Origin: Kitasatospora purpeofusca
GTDB lineage: Bacteria; Actinomycetota; Actinomycetes; Streptomycetales; Streptomycetaceae
Length of the DNA stretch: 64,000 nt
Direction: 5' to 3'
NCBI RefSeq assembly: GCF_000718025.1
Contig: NZ_JODS01000026.1
Span: forward strand, 1-64,000
The translations under genes and the position numbers were made by a program. The notes beneath the pieces were generated by a model that had not been told where the DNA came from, ran no database searches, and worked only from the letters and a program-made list of their open reading frames with translations. Each line of letters begins with the position of its first letter. The stretch's first letter is position 1. Below, piece by piece: positions 26,693-35,273 of this stretch.

Positions 26693-27184
26693 ATGCGCCG
26701 CGCCGTCTGCCCCGGGTCCTTCGACCCGATCACCAACGGTCACCTCGACATCATCGAGCGGGCCTCGAAGCTGTACGACGTGGTGCACGTCGCGGTCGCG
26801 ATCAACCGGAACAAGCAGGGCATGTTCACCATCGAGGAGCGCATCGCGCTGATCGAGGAGACCACCGCCCAGTACGGGAACATCGTGGTCGAGTCGCACC
26901 TCGGCCTGCTGGTGGACTTCTGCCGGGAGCGGGACATCCCGGCCATCGTCAAGGGCCTGCGCGCGGTCAGCGACTTCGACTACGAGCTGCAGATGGCGCA
27001 GATGAACCACGGCCTGACCGGTGTCGAGACGCTCTTCGTGCCGACCTCGCCGACGTACAGCTTCCTCTCCTCGACCCTGGTGAAGGAGGTCGCCTCCTAC
27101 GGCGGCGACGTCTCGCACCTGCTGCCGGAGACGGTGCACCGCCGGCTGGTCGAGCGGATCGCCGAGCGGCGGGCCCAGCAGTAG
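26693..27184 (+). CDS. coaD: Phosphopantetheine adenylyltransferase
   Basis: CoaD transfers AMP to 4'-phosphopantetheine in coenzyme A synthesis. The 163-residue nucleotidyltransferase has CPGSFDPITNGHLDII with the T/HxGH-type motif, VKGLRAVSDFDYELQMA, and SFLSSTLVKEVASYGG. Start ATG at 26693 has CGAGGGAG upstream. Length is typical (about 160). Confidence 0.96.
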   Translation: MRRAVCPGSFDPITNGHLDIIERASKLYDVVHVAVAINRNKQGMFTIEERIALIEETTAQYGNIVVESHLGLLVDFCRERDIPAIVKGLRAVSDFDYELQMAQMNHGLTGVETLFVPTSPTYSFLSSTLVKEVASYGGDVSHLLPETVHRRLVERIAERRAQQ

Positions 27185-27410
27185 GGAGCGGTCCGGAGGA
27201 GGGCGGGCGGCGGCCGGTCCACGGTGACCGCCCGTCCGTTTCTGCCGGTTCGTCACGGTATGCCGGGCAGCTGGCGGAGCGGCCCGGTCCGGGCGTTGTG
27301 AGCTCGCCCGGCGCTGGCCGTACAGTCTGTATTCCTGCCCTGCGGTGACGTCCACCGCGCCGGGCGCTGCCTCCGCCGGACCTCGGCGGCACACGGAAAG
27401 ACGAATCCCC

Positions 27411-28628
27411 GTGGACGTGCAGAACAAGGTCGACGAGATCGTGGCGGCCGTCGAGAACGCCCGCTCGATGCCCATGTCGGCCTCCTGCGTGGTGAACCGT
27501 GCCGAGCTGATCAGCCTGCTCCAGGACCTCAGGTCGGCCCTGCCGGCCGAGCTGGCCCAGGCCCGTTCGGTGGTGGCCGACCACGACTCGATGGTCGCCG
27601 GCGCCCACGCCGAGGCCGACCGGATCATCCAGGGCGCGCACGCCGAGCGCGGTTCGCTGATCTCCGACACCGAGGTGGTCCGGCGCGCCCAGGCCGAGGC
27701 GGACCGGATCCTCGCCGAGGCCCGCGCCGAGGTCGACACCAAGCGCACCGAGGCCGACGACTACGTGGACAGCAAGCTGGCCAACTTCGAGGTCGTGCTC
27801 ACCAAGACGCTCGGCGCGGTCGGCCGCGGCCGCACCAAGCTGCGCGGCGACGGCAGCGTCTTCGAGGTCGAGTACGAGGCCGAGACCGACGGCGAGGAGT
27901 TCCGGCCGCAGCGGATCAGCCCCAGCCCCGAGGTCGACGAGTACGTCGATGTGAAGCTCGCCACCCTGGAGAACGTGCTCAGCGCGACCCTGGAGGCGGT
28001 CGGCAAGGGCCGCGACAAGCTGCTCGGCAAGCGCCCGATCGACGAGCTGGGCGCCTACCTGGCCGCCGCCGACGAGGCGCAGCAGGCCAAGGAGCGCGCC
28101 GAGGCGGTCGCGGCCGGCTTCGCCGCGGACTCGGACGGCAGCGAGCTGGCCTGGTACCGCGAGGAGGTGCCGCAGCAGCAGACCTGGCCGGAGCAGACCC
28201 CGGCCGCGGCCGGCTGGCAGGCGCCCGGCGCGGACCAGTACGCGGTGGCCCAGCAGGGCGGCGCCCAGTACGCCGAGGTGTACGGCGGCGGCTTCGACCC
28301 GGCCGCCGGCCAGGGAGCGGACCCCTACGGCGGCCAGTGGGGCCACCAGGGCCCGGAGACCGGCGGGTACCAGCAGCAGCAGCAGGGCTACTCCGACGGC
28401 CAGCAGGCCGGCTACGGCTACCCGGCGCAGCAGCAGGGCTACGAGCAGCAGCAACAGCAGCAGCAGCAGCAGCAGCAGTACGGCGGGGGCGGCTACGACT
28501 ACCCGCAGCAGCCGGCCAACCCGCCGGCGCCGGTGCCGCAGCAGAACCAGGCCGGACTGGACGAGACCAGCTTCTTCGACACCAGCATGATCGACATGAC
28601 CCGGCTGCGGGAGCTCGGCGGCCGGTAG
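27411..28628 (+). CDS. Coiled-coil protein with Gln/Gly/Tyr-rich tail (DivIVA/AtpF-like helix)
   Basis: The 405-residue protein has a long heptad-like helix (about 30-240) rich in Ala/Glu/Arg, with repeated AHAEADRI, AQAEADRILAEARAEVD and AEADDYVDSKLANFE segments. This pattern resembles DivIVA or ATP-synthase b-subunit stalks. From about 260 the chain is Gln/Gly/Tyr/Pro-rich and low-complexity, with 11 consecutive Gln (28446-28478). It ends in a conserved-looking FFDTSMIDMTRLRELGGR. GTG at 27411 starts it. A cytoskeletal or polar-growth role is an inference only; the gene sits between coaD and the yceD-rpmF operon. Confidence 0.8.
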   Translation: MDVQNKVDEIVAAVENARSMPMSASCVVNRAELISLLQDLRSALPAELAQARSVVADHDSMVAGAHAEADRIIQGAHAERGSLISDTEVVRRAQAEADRILAEARAEVDTKRTEADDYVDSKLANFEVVLTKTLGAVGRGRTKLRGDGSVFEVEYEAETDGEEFRPQRISPSPEVDEYVDVKLATLENVLSATLEAVGKGRDKLLGKRPIDELGAYLAAADEAQQAKERAEAVAAGFAADSDGSELAWYREEVPQQQTWPEQTPAAAGWQAPGADQYAVAQQGGAQYAEVYGGGFDPAAGQGADPYGGQWGHQGPETGGYQQQQQGYSDGQQAGYGYPAQQQGYEQQQQQQQQQQQYGGGGYDYPQQPANPPAPVPQQNQAGLDETSFFDTSMIDMTRLRELGGR

Positions 28629-28672
28629 GACGGGCGCGCTCCCCGCTCCCGGCCCCGCGGCCGGGAGCGAAG

Positions 28673-28701
28673 TTGGGCCTGGCGGGAGACTCGGGTAGTC
28701 T
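28673..28701 (+). promoter_or_regulatory. Promoter of the yceD-rpmF-rnc-mutM operon
   Basis: TTGGGC (28673-28678) and TAGTCT (28696-28701) are separated by 17 bases, about 100 bp before the TTG start of the first gene. Confidence 0.65.
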
Positions 28702-28799
28702 GACCACTCCGGCCTCTCCGTGTCGGGCCGCAGGTCTGCCCGCGAACCGCCCGAAGAGCAGCGCCGCGCACCAGATCCCCCTCAGGAAGTCAGGACATC

Positions 28800-29444
28800 T
28801 TGAACCGCCTCGACCACCGCGACCCCCTCGTGTTCGACACGCACGAGCTGGGCCGTCGTCCGGGTGCGCTGCGCAAGGTGTCCCGCACCCTGGAGGCCCC
28901 CGAGGGCCTGGGGATCATCGATGTGATCGGTGTTCCGGAGAAGAGCGAGATCGAGCTGGAGCTCCGCCTGGAGTCCGTGGTCGAGGGCGTGCTGGTCACC
29001 GGCACCGCCGGGACCGTGGTCGAGGGCGAGTGCGTCCGGTGCCTGGAGCCCGTCGAGTTCGACCTCGACGTGGACTTCCAGGAGCTGTACTACTACCCGG
29101 AGTCCGACGAGCGCCACCGCGCCCGGACCTCCGGGGCCGAGGACCTCGACGAGGACTCGGAAGACGAGACTTACCGCCTGGAGGGCGATTTCTTCGACCT
29201 CCAGCCGGTGCTGCGTGACGCGGTGGTGCTCGCACTGCCGCTGCAGCCGGTGTGCCAGGAAGACTGCCTGGGCCTGTGCTCCGAATGCGGGGCGCGCCTG
29301 AGCGACGACCCGGCGCACCACCACGATGCCGCCGACCCCCGGTGGGCGGCTCTGCAGGGACTCTCCGCCGCCCCCGGCGACGAGGGTGACGGAACCAAGA
29401 ACAGCGGTACCCGTGAGGGTCTCGCCGAGAACCAGGAGAAGTAG
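28800..29444 (+). CDS. YceD/DUF177 family protein
   Basis: The 214-residue protein is the YceD (DUF177) family member normally found before rpmF and thought to affect 23S rRNA or large-subunit maturation. It has VVEGECVRCLEPVEFDLDVD with a CxxC, a DFFDLQPVLRDAVVLALPL segment and a second Cys cluster, CQEDCLGLCSECG, that could bind zinc. The TTG at 28800 follows CAGGAAGTCAGGA. A charged tail (about 185-214) is extra. The rpmF start is two bases past its stop. Confidence 0.9.
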   Translation: MNRLDHRDPLVFDTHELGRRPGALRKVSRTLEAPEGLGIIDVIGVPEKSEIELELRLESVVEGVLVTGTAGTVVEGECVRCLEPVEFDLDVDFQELYYYPESDERHRARTSGAEDLDEDSEDETYRLEGDFFDLQPVLRDAVVLALPLQPVCQEDCLGLCSECGARLSDDPAHHHDAADPRWAALQGLSAAPGDEGDGTKNSGTREGLAENQEK

Positions 29445-29446
29445 CC

Positions 29447-29620
29447 GTGGCTGTTCCGAAGCGGAAGATGTCGCGCAGCAACACGCGCCACCGCCGTTCC
29501 AACTGGAAGGCCGTTGTCCCGGCCCTCGTGGCGTGCGACCGCTGCCACGAGCCGAAGCTGGGCCACATCGCGTGCCCCAGCTGCGGCACGTACAACCGTC
29601 GCCAGGTCCTCTCGGTCTGA
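29447..29620 (+). CDS. rpmF: 50S ribosomal protein L32
   Basis: The 57-residue product reads MAVPKRKMSRSNTRHRRSNW, then CDRCHEPKLGHIACPSCGTY and ends RRQVLSV. These are the L32 start and its two CxxC zinc pairs. GTG at 29447 lies two bases after the upstream stop, with AGGAGAAG as ribosome site inside the upstream gene. It is a standard yceD-rpmF-rnc arrangement. Confidence 0.97.
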   Translation: MAVPKRKMSRSNTRHRRSNWKAVVPALVACDRCHEPKLGHIACPSCGTYNRRQVLSV

Positions 29621-29640
29621 TCGGCGGGGTGTACGGATCG

Positions 29641-30429
29641 ATGTCGGACAGTAACTCTTCCCGCAAGGCGACCAGCGCACCGAAGGCCCCTTCGGGCGGT
29701 GGTAAGGCCGGCGGGCCGGCTTCGACCGAATACGACGTCCTGGAAGGGCGCCTCGGGTACACGCTCGAGCGCGCCCTTCTGGTGCGTGCCCTGACCCACC
29801 GCTCGTACGCGTACGAGAACGGTGGCCTGCCCACCAACGAGCGCCTGGAGTTCCTCGGCGACTCGGTGCTGGGCCTGGTGGTGACCGACACCCTCTACCG
29901 CGTCCACCCGGACGTTCCCGAGGGCACGCTCGCCAAGCTGCGCGCCGCGGTGGTCAACTCGCGCGCGCTCGCCGATGTCGGCCGGGGTCTGGACCTCGGT
30001 GTGTTCATCCGGCTCGGCAAGGGCGAGGAGGGCACCGGCGGCCGCGACAAGTCGTCGATCCTCGCCGACACGGTCGAGGCGGTCATCGGCGCGGTCTACC
30101 TGGACCAGGGTCTGGACGCCGCCACCGAGTTCGTCCACCGCCTGTTCGACCCGCTGATCGAGGAATCCTCTCAGCTGGGCGCGGGCCTGGACTGGAAGAC
30201 CAGCCTCCAGGAGCTCACCGCCTCGGTGGGCATCGGAGTGCCCGAGTACGTGGTCGAGGAGTCCGGTCCGGACCACGAGAAGACTTTCACCGCGGCGGCC
30301 CGGGTGGCCGGCGAGGACTTCGGCAGCGGCGTCGGCCGCTCGAAGAAGGAAGCCGAGCAGAAGGCCGCCGAGAGCGCCTGGCGCGCGATCAAGGAGAAGC
30401 ACGCCGACCGGCTGCCGAGCGGCGCCTGA
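29641..30429 (+). CDS. rnc: Ribonuclease III
   Basis: RNase III cleaves double-stranded RNA in rRNA and mRNA processing; in Streptomyces coelicolor its gene (absB) is also needed for antibiotic production. The 262-residue protein has a Ser/Ala/Gly-rich N-terminal extension (1-30), the signature NERLEFLGDSVL, the acidic catalytic residues in LADTVEAVIGAVYLDQG, and a C-terminal dsRNA-binding domain (DWKTSLQELTASVG to KKEAEQKAAESAW). The ATG at 29641 follows rpmF by 20 bases, with GGCGGGG as ribosome site. Confidence 0.96.
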   Translation: MSDSNSSRKATSAPKAPSGGGKAGGPASTEYDVLEGRLGYTLERALLVRALTHRSYAYENGGLPTNERLEFLGDSVLGLVVTDTLYRVHPDVPEGTLAKLRAAVVNSRALADVGRGLDLGVFIRLGKGEEGTGGRDKSSILADTVEAVIGAVYLDQGLDAATEFVHRLFDPLIEESSQLGAGLDWKTSLQELTASVGIGVPEYVVEESGPDHEKTFTAAARVAGEDFGSGVGRSKKEAEQKAAESAWRAIKEKHADRLPSGA

Positions 30430-30486
30430 GCACGCAGTAGCCTTCCTCCTGCAGAGCCCAGTCCGTTCCGCAGGAGGCGTGTTCCC

Positions 30487-31365
30487 GTGCCCGAACTTCC
30501 CGAGGTCGAGGTCGTCCGCCGAGGTCTGGCGAACTGGGTCGCCGGGCGGACGGTCGCCGGCGTCGACGTCCTGCACCCGCGCGCGGTCCGCCGCCAGTCG
30601 GCGGGTGCGGCGGACTTCGCGGCCCGGCTCACCGGCACGACGTTCGGCGCCGCGCAGCGCCGCGGCAAGTACCTCTGGGTGCCGCTGGCCGGGCGGGGCC
30701 AGGGCTTCTCGATGATCGGCCACCTCGGCATGAGCGGCCAACTGCTCGTCCAGGACCCGGCCGTGCCGGACGAGAAGCATCTGCGGGTCCGGCTGCGGTT
30801 CACCGACGGCGGGCGCGAGCTGCGCTTCGTCGACCAGCGGACCTTCGGCGGGCTGGCGGTCGAGGAGGCCGAGGACGGCGATCCCGAGGGCACCCCGGTC
30901 TCCATCGCGCACATCGCCCGCGACCCGCTCGACGCCCGGTTCGACGACGCCGTCTTCGTCGCGGCGCTGCGTGCCCGGCGCACCACGGTCAAGCGGGCGC
31001 TGCTGGACCAGACGCTGATCAGCGGGGTCGGCAACATCTACGCGGACGAGGCGCTGTGGCGCTCCCGGCTGCACTACGACCGGCCGTCCGCGACGCTCAC
31101 CCGGCCGCAGGCGGCGCTGCTGCTGGCGAACGCCCGTGAGGTGATGACGGCGGCGCTGGCGGTCGGCGGCACCAGCTTCGACAGCCTGTACGTCAATGTG
31201 AACGGCGAGAGCGGCTACTTCTCCCGGGACCTGGACGCCTACGGCCGGGAGGACGAGCCCTGCCGCCGCTGCGGCACCGCGATCCGGCGGGCCGCCTGGA
31301 TGAACCGGTCCAGCTACTTCTGCCCCCGCTGCCAGCGGGTTCCGCGGGTGCGCGACGGGGGCTGA
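30487..31365 (+). CDS. mutM: Formamidopyrimidine-DNA glycosylase
   Basis: MutM removes 8-oxoguanine and formamidopyrimidines from DNA. The mature protein begins PELPEVEVVRRGL with the catalytic Pro and Glu. Lys in RRGKYLWVPL, the H2TH helix region RALLDQTLISGVGNIYADEA and the C-terminal zinc finger CRRCGTAIRRAAW to CPRCQR are intact (292 residues). GTG at 30487 follows CAGGAGG. It is the last gene of the rnc group and is followed by a large nested hairpin. Confidence 0.96.
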   Translation: MPELPEVEVVRRGLANWVAGRTVAGVDVLHPRAVRRQSAGAADFAARLTGTTFGAAQRRGKYLWVPLAGRGQGFSMIGHLGMSGQLLVQDPAVPDEKHLRVRLRFTDGGRELRFVDQRTFGGLAVEEAEDGDPEGTPVSIAHIARDPLDARFDDAVFVAALRARRTTVKRALLDQTLISGVGNIYADEALWRSRLHYDRPSATLTRPQAALLLANAREVMTAALAVGGTSFDSLYVNVNGESGYFSRDLDAYGREDEPCRRCGTAIRRAAWMNRSSYFCPRCQRVPRVRDGG

Positions 31366-31367
31366 GC

Positions 31368-31433
31368 GGGCCTGAAGGGGCCGGAAGGGGCGGCGGGGCG
31401 AGGCACCGCCGCCCCCGGCGCCCGTTCAGGCCC
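31368..31433. terminator. Nested bidirectional terminator after mutM
   Basis: GGGCCTGAA (31368-31376) pairs with TTCAGGCCC (31425-31433), and an inner GGGGCGGCGG/CCGCCGCCCC stem forms inside. It separates the converging mutM and transporter genes. Confidence 0.7.
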
Positions 31434-31438
31434 CGGCG

Positions 31439-32362
31439 TCAGCGGTCGGCGAGTTCGGGGTGGGCCGCTTCGCCGTCGGGCAGGCCGCCGTGGGTGTCCT
31501 GGCCGAAGTAGGCGACACCGACCGCCGAGACCACCGCCAGCACGAAGCCGGCCACGCCGAGCCAGCCCAGCCCGGCCTTGGTGGAGTCGCCGAGCCACAG
31601 CACGCCCACCGCGCCCGGCAGCACCGTCTCACCGACCACCAGGGCGGCCGTGGCGCCGTTCACCGAGCCGATCTGCAGGGCCACGGTGTGCACGTACATG
31701 CCGCCGATGCCGCCGACCAGGATCGCGTACAGCGCCGGGTCGGAGAGCAGGCTGCCGAGGTCGAAGGGCTGGACGCCGTTCAGGATCCGCACACCGACGC
31801 CGAGCGCGCCGAAGCCGAGGCCGGAGAGCAGACCGGCCACGATCGCGCCGTTGGCTCCCATCCGGCGCACCAGCAGTCCGCCGCCCACCAGCAGCACGGT
31901 GGTGATGACCAGCAGCCACCAGTGGAAGGACATCTCGGCGTGGTGCCCGCCCTCCGGGCCGGCCGAGACGGCGAGCAGGACGAGCGCCGAGCAGAGCACG
32001 CCGATCGAGGCCCACTCCAGCTGCTTGAGCCGGATCCCGAGCAGCTTGATCGACAGCACCGCGGTGATCACCAGGTTGGCGCTGATGATGGTCTGGGAGA
32101 GGAACAGCGGCAGCAGCCGGGCGGCCAGCGCGCCGAGTCCGAAGCCGATGAAGTCCAGCACCGTGCCGAGGATGAACTCCCAGGTCACGGCGGCCTTGGC
32201 GGTGGAGGACAGGCTGGGCCCGCCGTGCGCGGTGGTGCCGGCGGAGTCGCCGCCCTTGGCGGCCTCCTCGCGGGCGGAGCGCCGGGATCCCACGGCCTGC
32301 AGGACCGAACCGGTGCCGTAGCAGGCGGAGGCCGCCACAGCGGTGACGAGGCCGATGATCAC
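31439..32362 (-). CDS. DMT/EamA-like multi-pass membrane protein
   Basis: The 307-residue protein has about nine to ten hydrophobic helices, starting MIIGLVTAVAASACYGTGSV, with repeated Gly/Ala-rich helices such as FIGFGLGALAARLLPLFL and MYVHTVALQIGSVNGATAAL, as in drug/metabolite transporter proteins. A charged cytoplasmic loop (about 28-55) follows TM1. Substrate is unknown. GTG at 32362 is the start, next to a GTGATCACACGTG palindromic stretch. It is transcribed away from the gene at 32668. Confidence 0.8.
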   Translation of the reverse strand: MIIGLVTAVAASACYGTGSVLQAVGSRRSAREEAAKGGDSAGTTAHGGPSLSSTAKAAVTWEFILGTVLDFIGFGLGALAARLLPLFLSQTIISANLVITAVLSIKLLGIRLKQLEWASIGVLCSALVLLAVSAGPEGGHHAEMSFHWWLLVITTVLLVGGGLLVRRMGANGAIVAGLLSGLGFGALGVGVRILNGVQPFDLGSLLSDPALYAILVGGIGGMYVHTVALQIGSVNGATAALVVGETVLPGAVGVLWLGDSTKAGLGWLGVAGFVLAVVSAVGVAYFGQDTHGGLPDGEAAHPELADR

Positions 32363-32667
32363 ACGTGCTCCGATCAGGAGGGACGGGACAGGACGGTCGG
32401 GGGCACGGGTGACCGTTCGGCCACCACTATGCCTGGTCGCGCGGTACGGCCGGGACGCCCGGGGACGGGCTCCGCGCCCGCCGGGACACGCCGGGAGGTA
32501 CGACCGGGCCGGTGGCCGGGTTCCCGCCCGGACCGCGGTTCCGGGCGGCCGGAGGAAAGATCATCCCGTGGAAGGGGACCGACCCCGGCGGACGGTGGGG
32601 GTCGCGGTCCGCTCCGTACCCGGCCGGTATGCCCTGCCGGGGGACCGGTCGCGGTAGCGTCGGTGGC
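32363..32667. promoter_or_regulatory. Divergent promoter region, transporter and Gly-rich membrane protein
   Basis: The 305-bp gap has no gene. It holds a GTGATCACAC palindrome at the transporter start and a TAGCGT box (32655-32660) seven bases before the plus-strand ATG. The rest is GC-rich with short CCGGGA-like repeats. Confidence 0.5.
32655..32660 (+). promoter_or_regulatory. -10 box for leaderless transcript of the gene at 32668
   Basis: TAGCGT ends seven bases before the ATG, placing the start point at the start codon. Confidence 0.5.
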
Positions 32668-34038
32668 ATGAGAACCCTTGCTCGACGACGTTCCCGGGGC
32701 GCCGGGCCGCTGGCCCTGGTGGCGGCGCTGCTCGGGCTGCTGCTCCTGCTGGCGCCGGCCGCCTCGGCGGCGGGCGGTCTCGACGACGCGGCCGCCGCGC
32801 TCAAGCAGGGCCGGGTGTACGTCGACCCGGCGATGGCGGGCCGGTTCGGCCAGGGCCAGGCCGACGCGCTGACCGAGAAGATCCGTAAGGCCGACAAGCC
32901 GATCTTCGTGGCGGTGGTCCCCGCGGCCGACCCGTACGGCGCCTCGACCGTCTTCGACGACCTGCGTACCAAGGTCGGCATCACCGGCACCTACGCGATC
33001 TGGCGCGGCGACCAGTTCCAGGCCCGCTCGGACAAGGAGGCGCTGCCCACTGCGAGCGCCCAGCGGATCGCCGGCGCGTCCTTCCGCGCGCACCCCGGCG
33101 ACATCGACGCCACCCTCAACGACTTCGTGGACACCGCGGCCCCGCAGGTCAAGGGGCACGGTGTGAACAGCACGGCGGGCGGGGTCTCGGCCGCCGCGAT
33201 CGCCGTCCCGCTGGCCCTGCTGGCGCTGGCCGGCACCGGGGTCTTCCTGCTGTTCCGCCGCTCCAAGCGGCGCAAGGAGGAGCAGCGCCGGGCCGAGCTC
33301 GCCCAGGTCCGCCGGGTGGTGGACGAGGACATCACCGCCTACGGCGAGGAGCTGGACCGGCTGGACTTCGTGCCGTCCGCGCCGGACGCCGACGAGGTGC
33401 AGCGCGGCGACTACACCCACGCCCTGGACTCCTACGAGCGGGCCAAACTGCTGATGGACCAGGCCAAGGGACCGGAGGACGTCAAGCCGGTCGCCGAGGC
33501 GCTGGAGGACGGCCGGTTCGCGCTGGCCACCCTGGCCGCCCGGCGGGACGGGCACCCGCTGCCCGAGCGGCGTCCCCCGTGCTTCTTCGACCCCCGGCAC
33601 GGCCCGTCGGTCAAGGACGCCGACTGGGCCCCGGCGGGCGGCGCCGCCCGCGCCGTCCCGGTCTGCCGGGCGGACGCGGACCGGCTGGCGGCCGGGCAGG
33701 ACCCGGACATCCGGACCGTGCCGACCGAGCACGGCCCGCAGCCGTACTGGAACGCGGGCCCGGCGTACGGCCCCTGGGCCGGCGGCTACTTCGGGGGCTT
33801 CGGCGGCGGCGGTCTGCTGCCGGGCCTGCTGGTCGGCACCATGCTCGGCTCGATGATGGCCACCCCGGCCTACGCGTACGGCCCGGCGGACGCCGGCTCC
33901 GGCTACGAGGGCGGGGACCAGTCCGGTGCCGACTTCGACTCCTCCGACTTCGGCGGCGGCTTCGACGGCGGTGGCGGGGACTTCGGCGGTGGCGGTGGCG
34001 ACTTCGGTGGCGGCGGCGACTTCGGCGGGGGCTTCTGA
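32668..34038 (+). CDS. Secreted/membrane protein with TPM-like domain and Gly-rich tail
   Basis: The 456-residue protein has a Sec signal peptide (about 1-34, ending ASA) and an extracytoplasmic domain (about 35-155) resembling TPM-type domains. One TM helix follows (about 173-194, AIAVPLALLALAGTGVFLLF), then basic RRSKRRKEEQRR and a cytoplasmic helical part. The C-terminal 90 residues are Gly/Phe/Asp-rich and end in repeated GGGGDFGGG units. Function is unknown. Low-complexity tails like this are common in TPM proteins. Its mRNA is probably leaderless. Confidence 0.75.
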   Translation: MRTLARRRSRGAGPLALVAALLGLLLLLAPAASAAGGLDDAAAALKQGRVYVDPAMAGRFGQGQADALTEKIRKADKPIFVAVVPAADPYGASTVFDDLRTKVGITGTYAIWRGDQFQARSDKEALPTASAQRIAGASFRAHPGDIDATLNDFVDTAAPQVKGHGVNSTAGGVSAAAIAVPLALLALAGTGVFLLFRRSKRRKEEQRRAELAQVRRVVDEDITAYGEELDRLDFVPSAPDADEVQRGDYTHALDSYERAKLLMDQAKGPEDVKPVAEALEDGRFALATLAARRDGHPLPERRPPCFFDPRHGPSVKDADWAPAGGAARAVPVCRADADRLAAGQDPDIRTVPTEHGPQPYWNAGPAYGPWAGGYFGGFGGGGLLPGLLVGTMLGSMMATPAYAYGPADAGSGYEGGDQSGADFDSSDFGGGFDGGGGDFGGGGGDFGGGGDFGGGF

Positions 34039-34148
34039 CCCGGCCGTCCCGCCCGCCCGATCCCGCCGCCCCCGGCCGGTCCCACGACCGGCCGGGGGCG
34101 GCGTCGTCGTACCGGCTCCGCCGTGACGCGGGCCGCCGCCGCGGCGGA

Positions 34149-34154
34149 TAGGGT
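34149..34154 (+). promoter_or_regulatory. -10 box for leaderless acylphosphatase transcript
   Basis: TAGGGT ends seven bases before the ATG at 34162, so little or no leader is expected. Confidence 0.5.
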
Positions 34155-34161
34155 CGGGGGC

Positions 34162-34461
34162 ATGCACGGTCGCGACGCCCACAGTGACGAGCCGGTCCGC
34201 GTCACCGCCTGGGTACGCGGCAAGGTGCAGCAGGTCGGCTTCCGCTGGTGGACCAGGGCGCGGGCGCTGGAGATCGGCCTGACCGGCTACGCGAGCAACC
34301 TCGGCGACGGCCGGGTGCAGGTGGTGGCGGAGGGCCTCGCCCCGGACTGCGAGCAGCTGCTCGCGCTGCTCAGGGGCCCGGACACACCGGGCCGGGTCAG
34401 CGGGGTGACCGAGATCTGGACCGCCGTCGGACCCGGGTACGGGACCTTCGAGATCCGCTGA
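34162..34461 (+). CDS. acyP: Acylphosphatase
   Basis: The 99-residue enzyme hydrolyses acyl phosphates such as acetyl phosphate or 1,3-bisphosphoglycerate. It has the signature VRGKVQQVGFRWWTRARAL with the catalytic Arg, and GYASNLGDGRVQVVAEG with the catalytic Asn. An extra N-terminal stretch of about ten residues precedes the core. In Streptomyces this gene stands close to smc. Confidence 0.94.
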   Translation: MHGRDAHSDEPVRVTAWVRGKVQQVGFRWWTRARALEIGLTGYASNLGDGRVQVVAEGLAPDCEQLLALLRGPDTPGRVSGVTEIWTAVGPGYGTFEIR

Positions 34462-34874
34462 GAACCCGCCTCGGACGGGGCCCGGGCCGGTCGATCGAAA
34501 ACGATCGTCAACCGGCGGTGTCGTACGGTTGCCATCCGGGCAGACTCGTGGTTGACTCCGCATCGAACGATGATCCACGAGCATGTGGTGGACCCCCCTT
34601 CGGAGCCGCCGGGCGTGACGACACCGCCAGGCAGGTGACAGGGGCGCGGTAGCGTGCGGTGATCGTGTTGACCCGTACCGTCTTTGGTGAGACGCTGGAA
34701 ACCCGCGCACACGACCGCGTTATTCCGGTAGGTGCATGCCCCCGTGGGCCCAGCTCACGGTGGTTGTGCCGTAGTGCCCAGCCAGCACTGCCGGTGCACG
34801 CCGCGCGTGCGTCCCCCTTCCCCCTAGACCTGTACCGTTCCGGTTCGGTCACTCAGCGTGGAGGACCATTCATC
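34462..34874 (+). other. 413-bp intergenic region before the small coiled-coil gene
   Basis: No convincing coding frame is present. GC is lower than in neighbouring genes. It holds the inverted repeat TCGATCGAAAACGATCG near 34490 and -35-like TTGAC sequences near 34553 and 34668. A TACCGT box lies about 45 bases before the ATG at 34875. A small RNA is possible but not shown. Confidence 0.35.
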
Positions 34875-35078
34875 ATGGCAAAGGCGCTTCTCGGGTACGT
34901 CGGCGGCCCCGACCCGCGAATGCTCTCCGAGATGCGACGGCTGCAGCAGCGCGTCCAGGATCTCGAAGCCGAGCTCATCAGGATGCAGGCTGTGAACGAC
35001 GCACTCACCGCTGTCGCCGACGAGCACTCGTTGCTCAACAGCATCGATCTGGATCAGCGGGAGCCGGCTCTCACCTGA
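34875..35078 (+). CDS. Small coiled-coil protein upstream of smc
   Basis: The 67-residue protein starts MAKALLGYVGGPDPRMLSEM and continues with a heptad-like helix, RRLQQRVQDLEAELIRMQAV, ending in an acidic tail. ATG at 34875 follows CGTGGAGGACC, a strong ribosome site. It is predicted to form a short coiled coil and might oligomerise. The place between acyP and smc seems a stable feature in Streptomyces, but I know no function. Confidence 0.8.
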   Translation: MAKALLGYVGGPDPRMLSEMRRLQQRVQDLEAELIRMQAVNDALTAVADEHSLLNSIDLDQREPALT

Positions 35079-35142
35079 GTTCCGCCCGATCCCCGATCGA
35101 CGCCGCTGTGCACCGAGCCGCCCCGAAAGGGACGCAGCTTGC

Positions 35143-35168
35143 AAGGGACGCCCCGTGTGGCGTCCCTT
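35143..35168 (+). terminator. Terminator after the small coiled-coil gene
   Basis: AAGGGACGCC (35143-35152) pairs perfectly with GGCGTCCCTT (35159-35168) around CCGTGT, about 65 bases after the stop. Confidence 0.75.
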
Positions 35169-35273
35169 CGTCGTGTCCGGCCGCGATCGCCGCAGGTCCC
35201 GGTGGGGGAGGCGGATACAGTCGCCGCAGGGCCCCGGCCAGGGTCCGCGAGCGAGGGGCGAGGAGAGCGGCGC

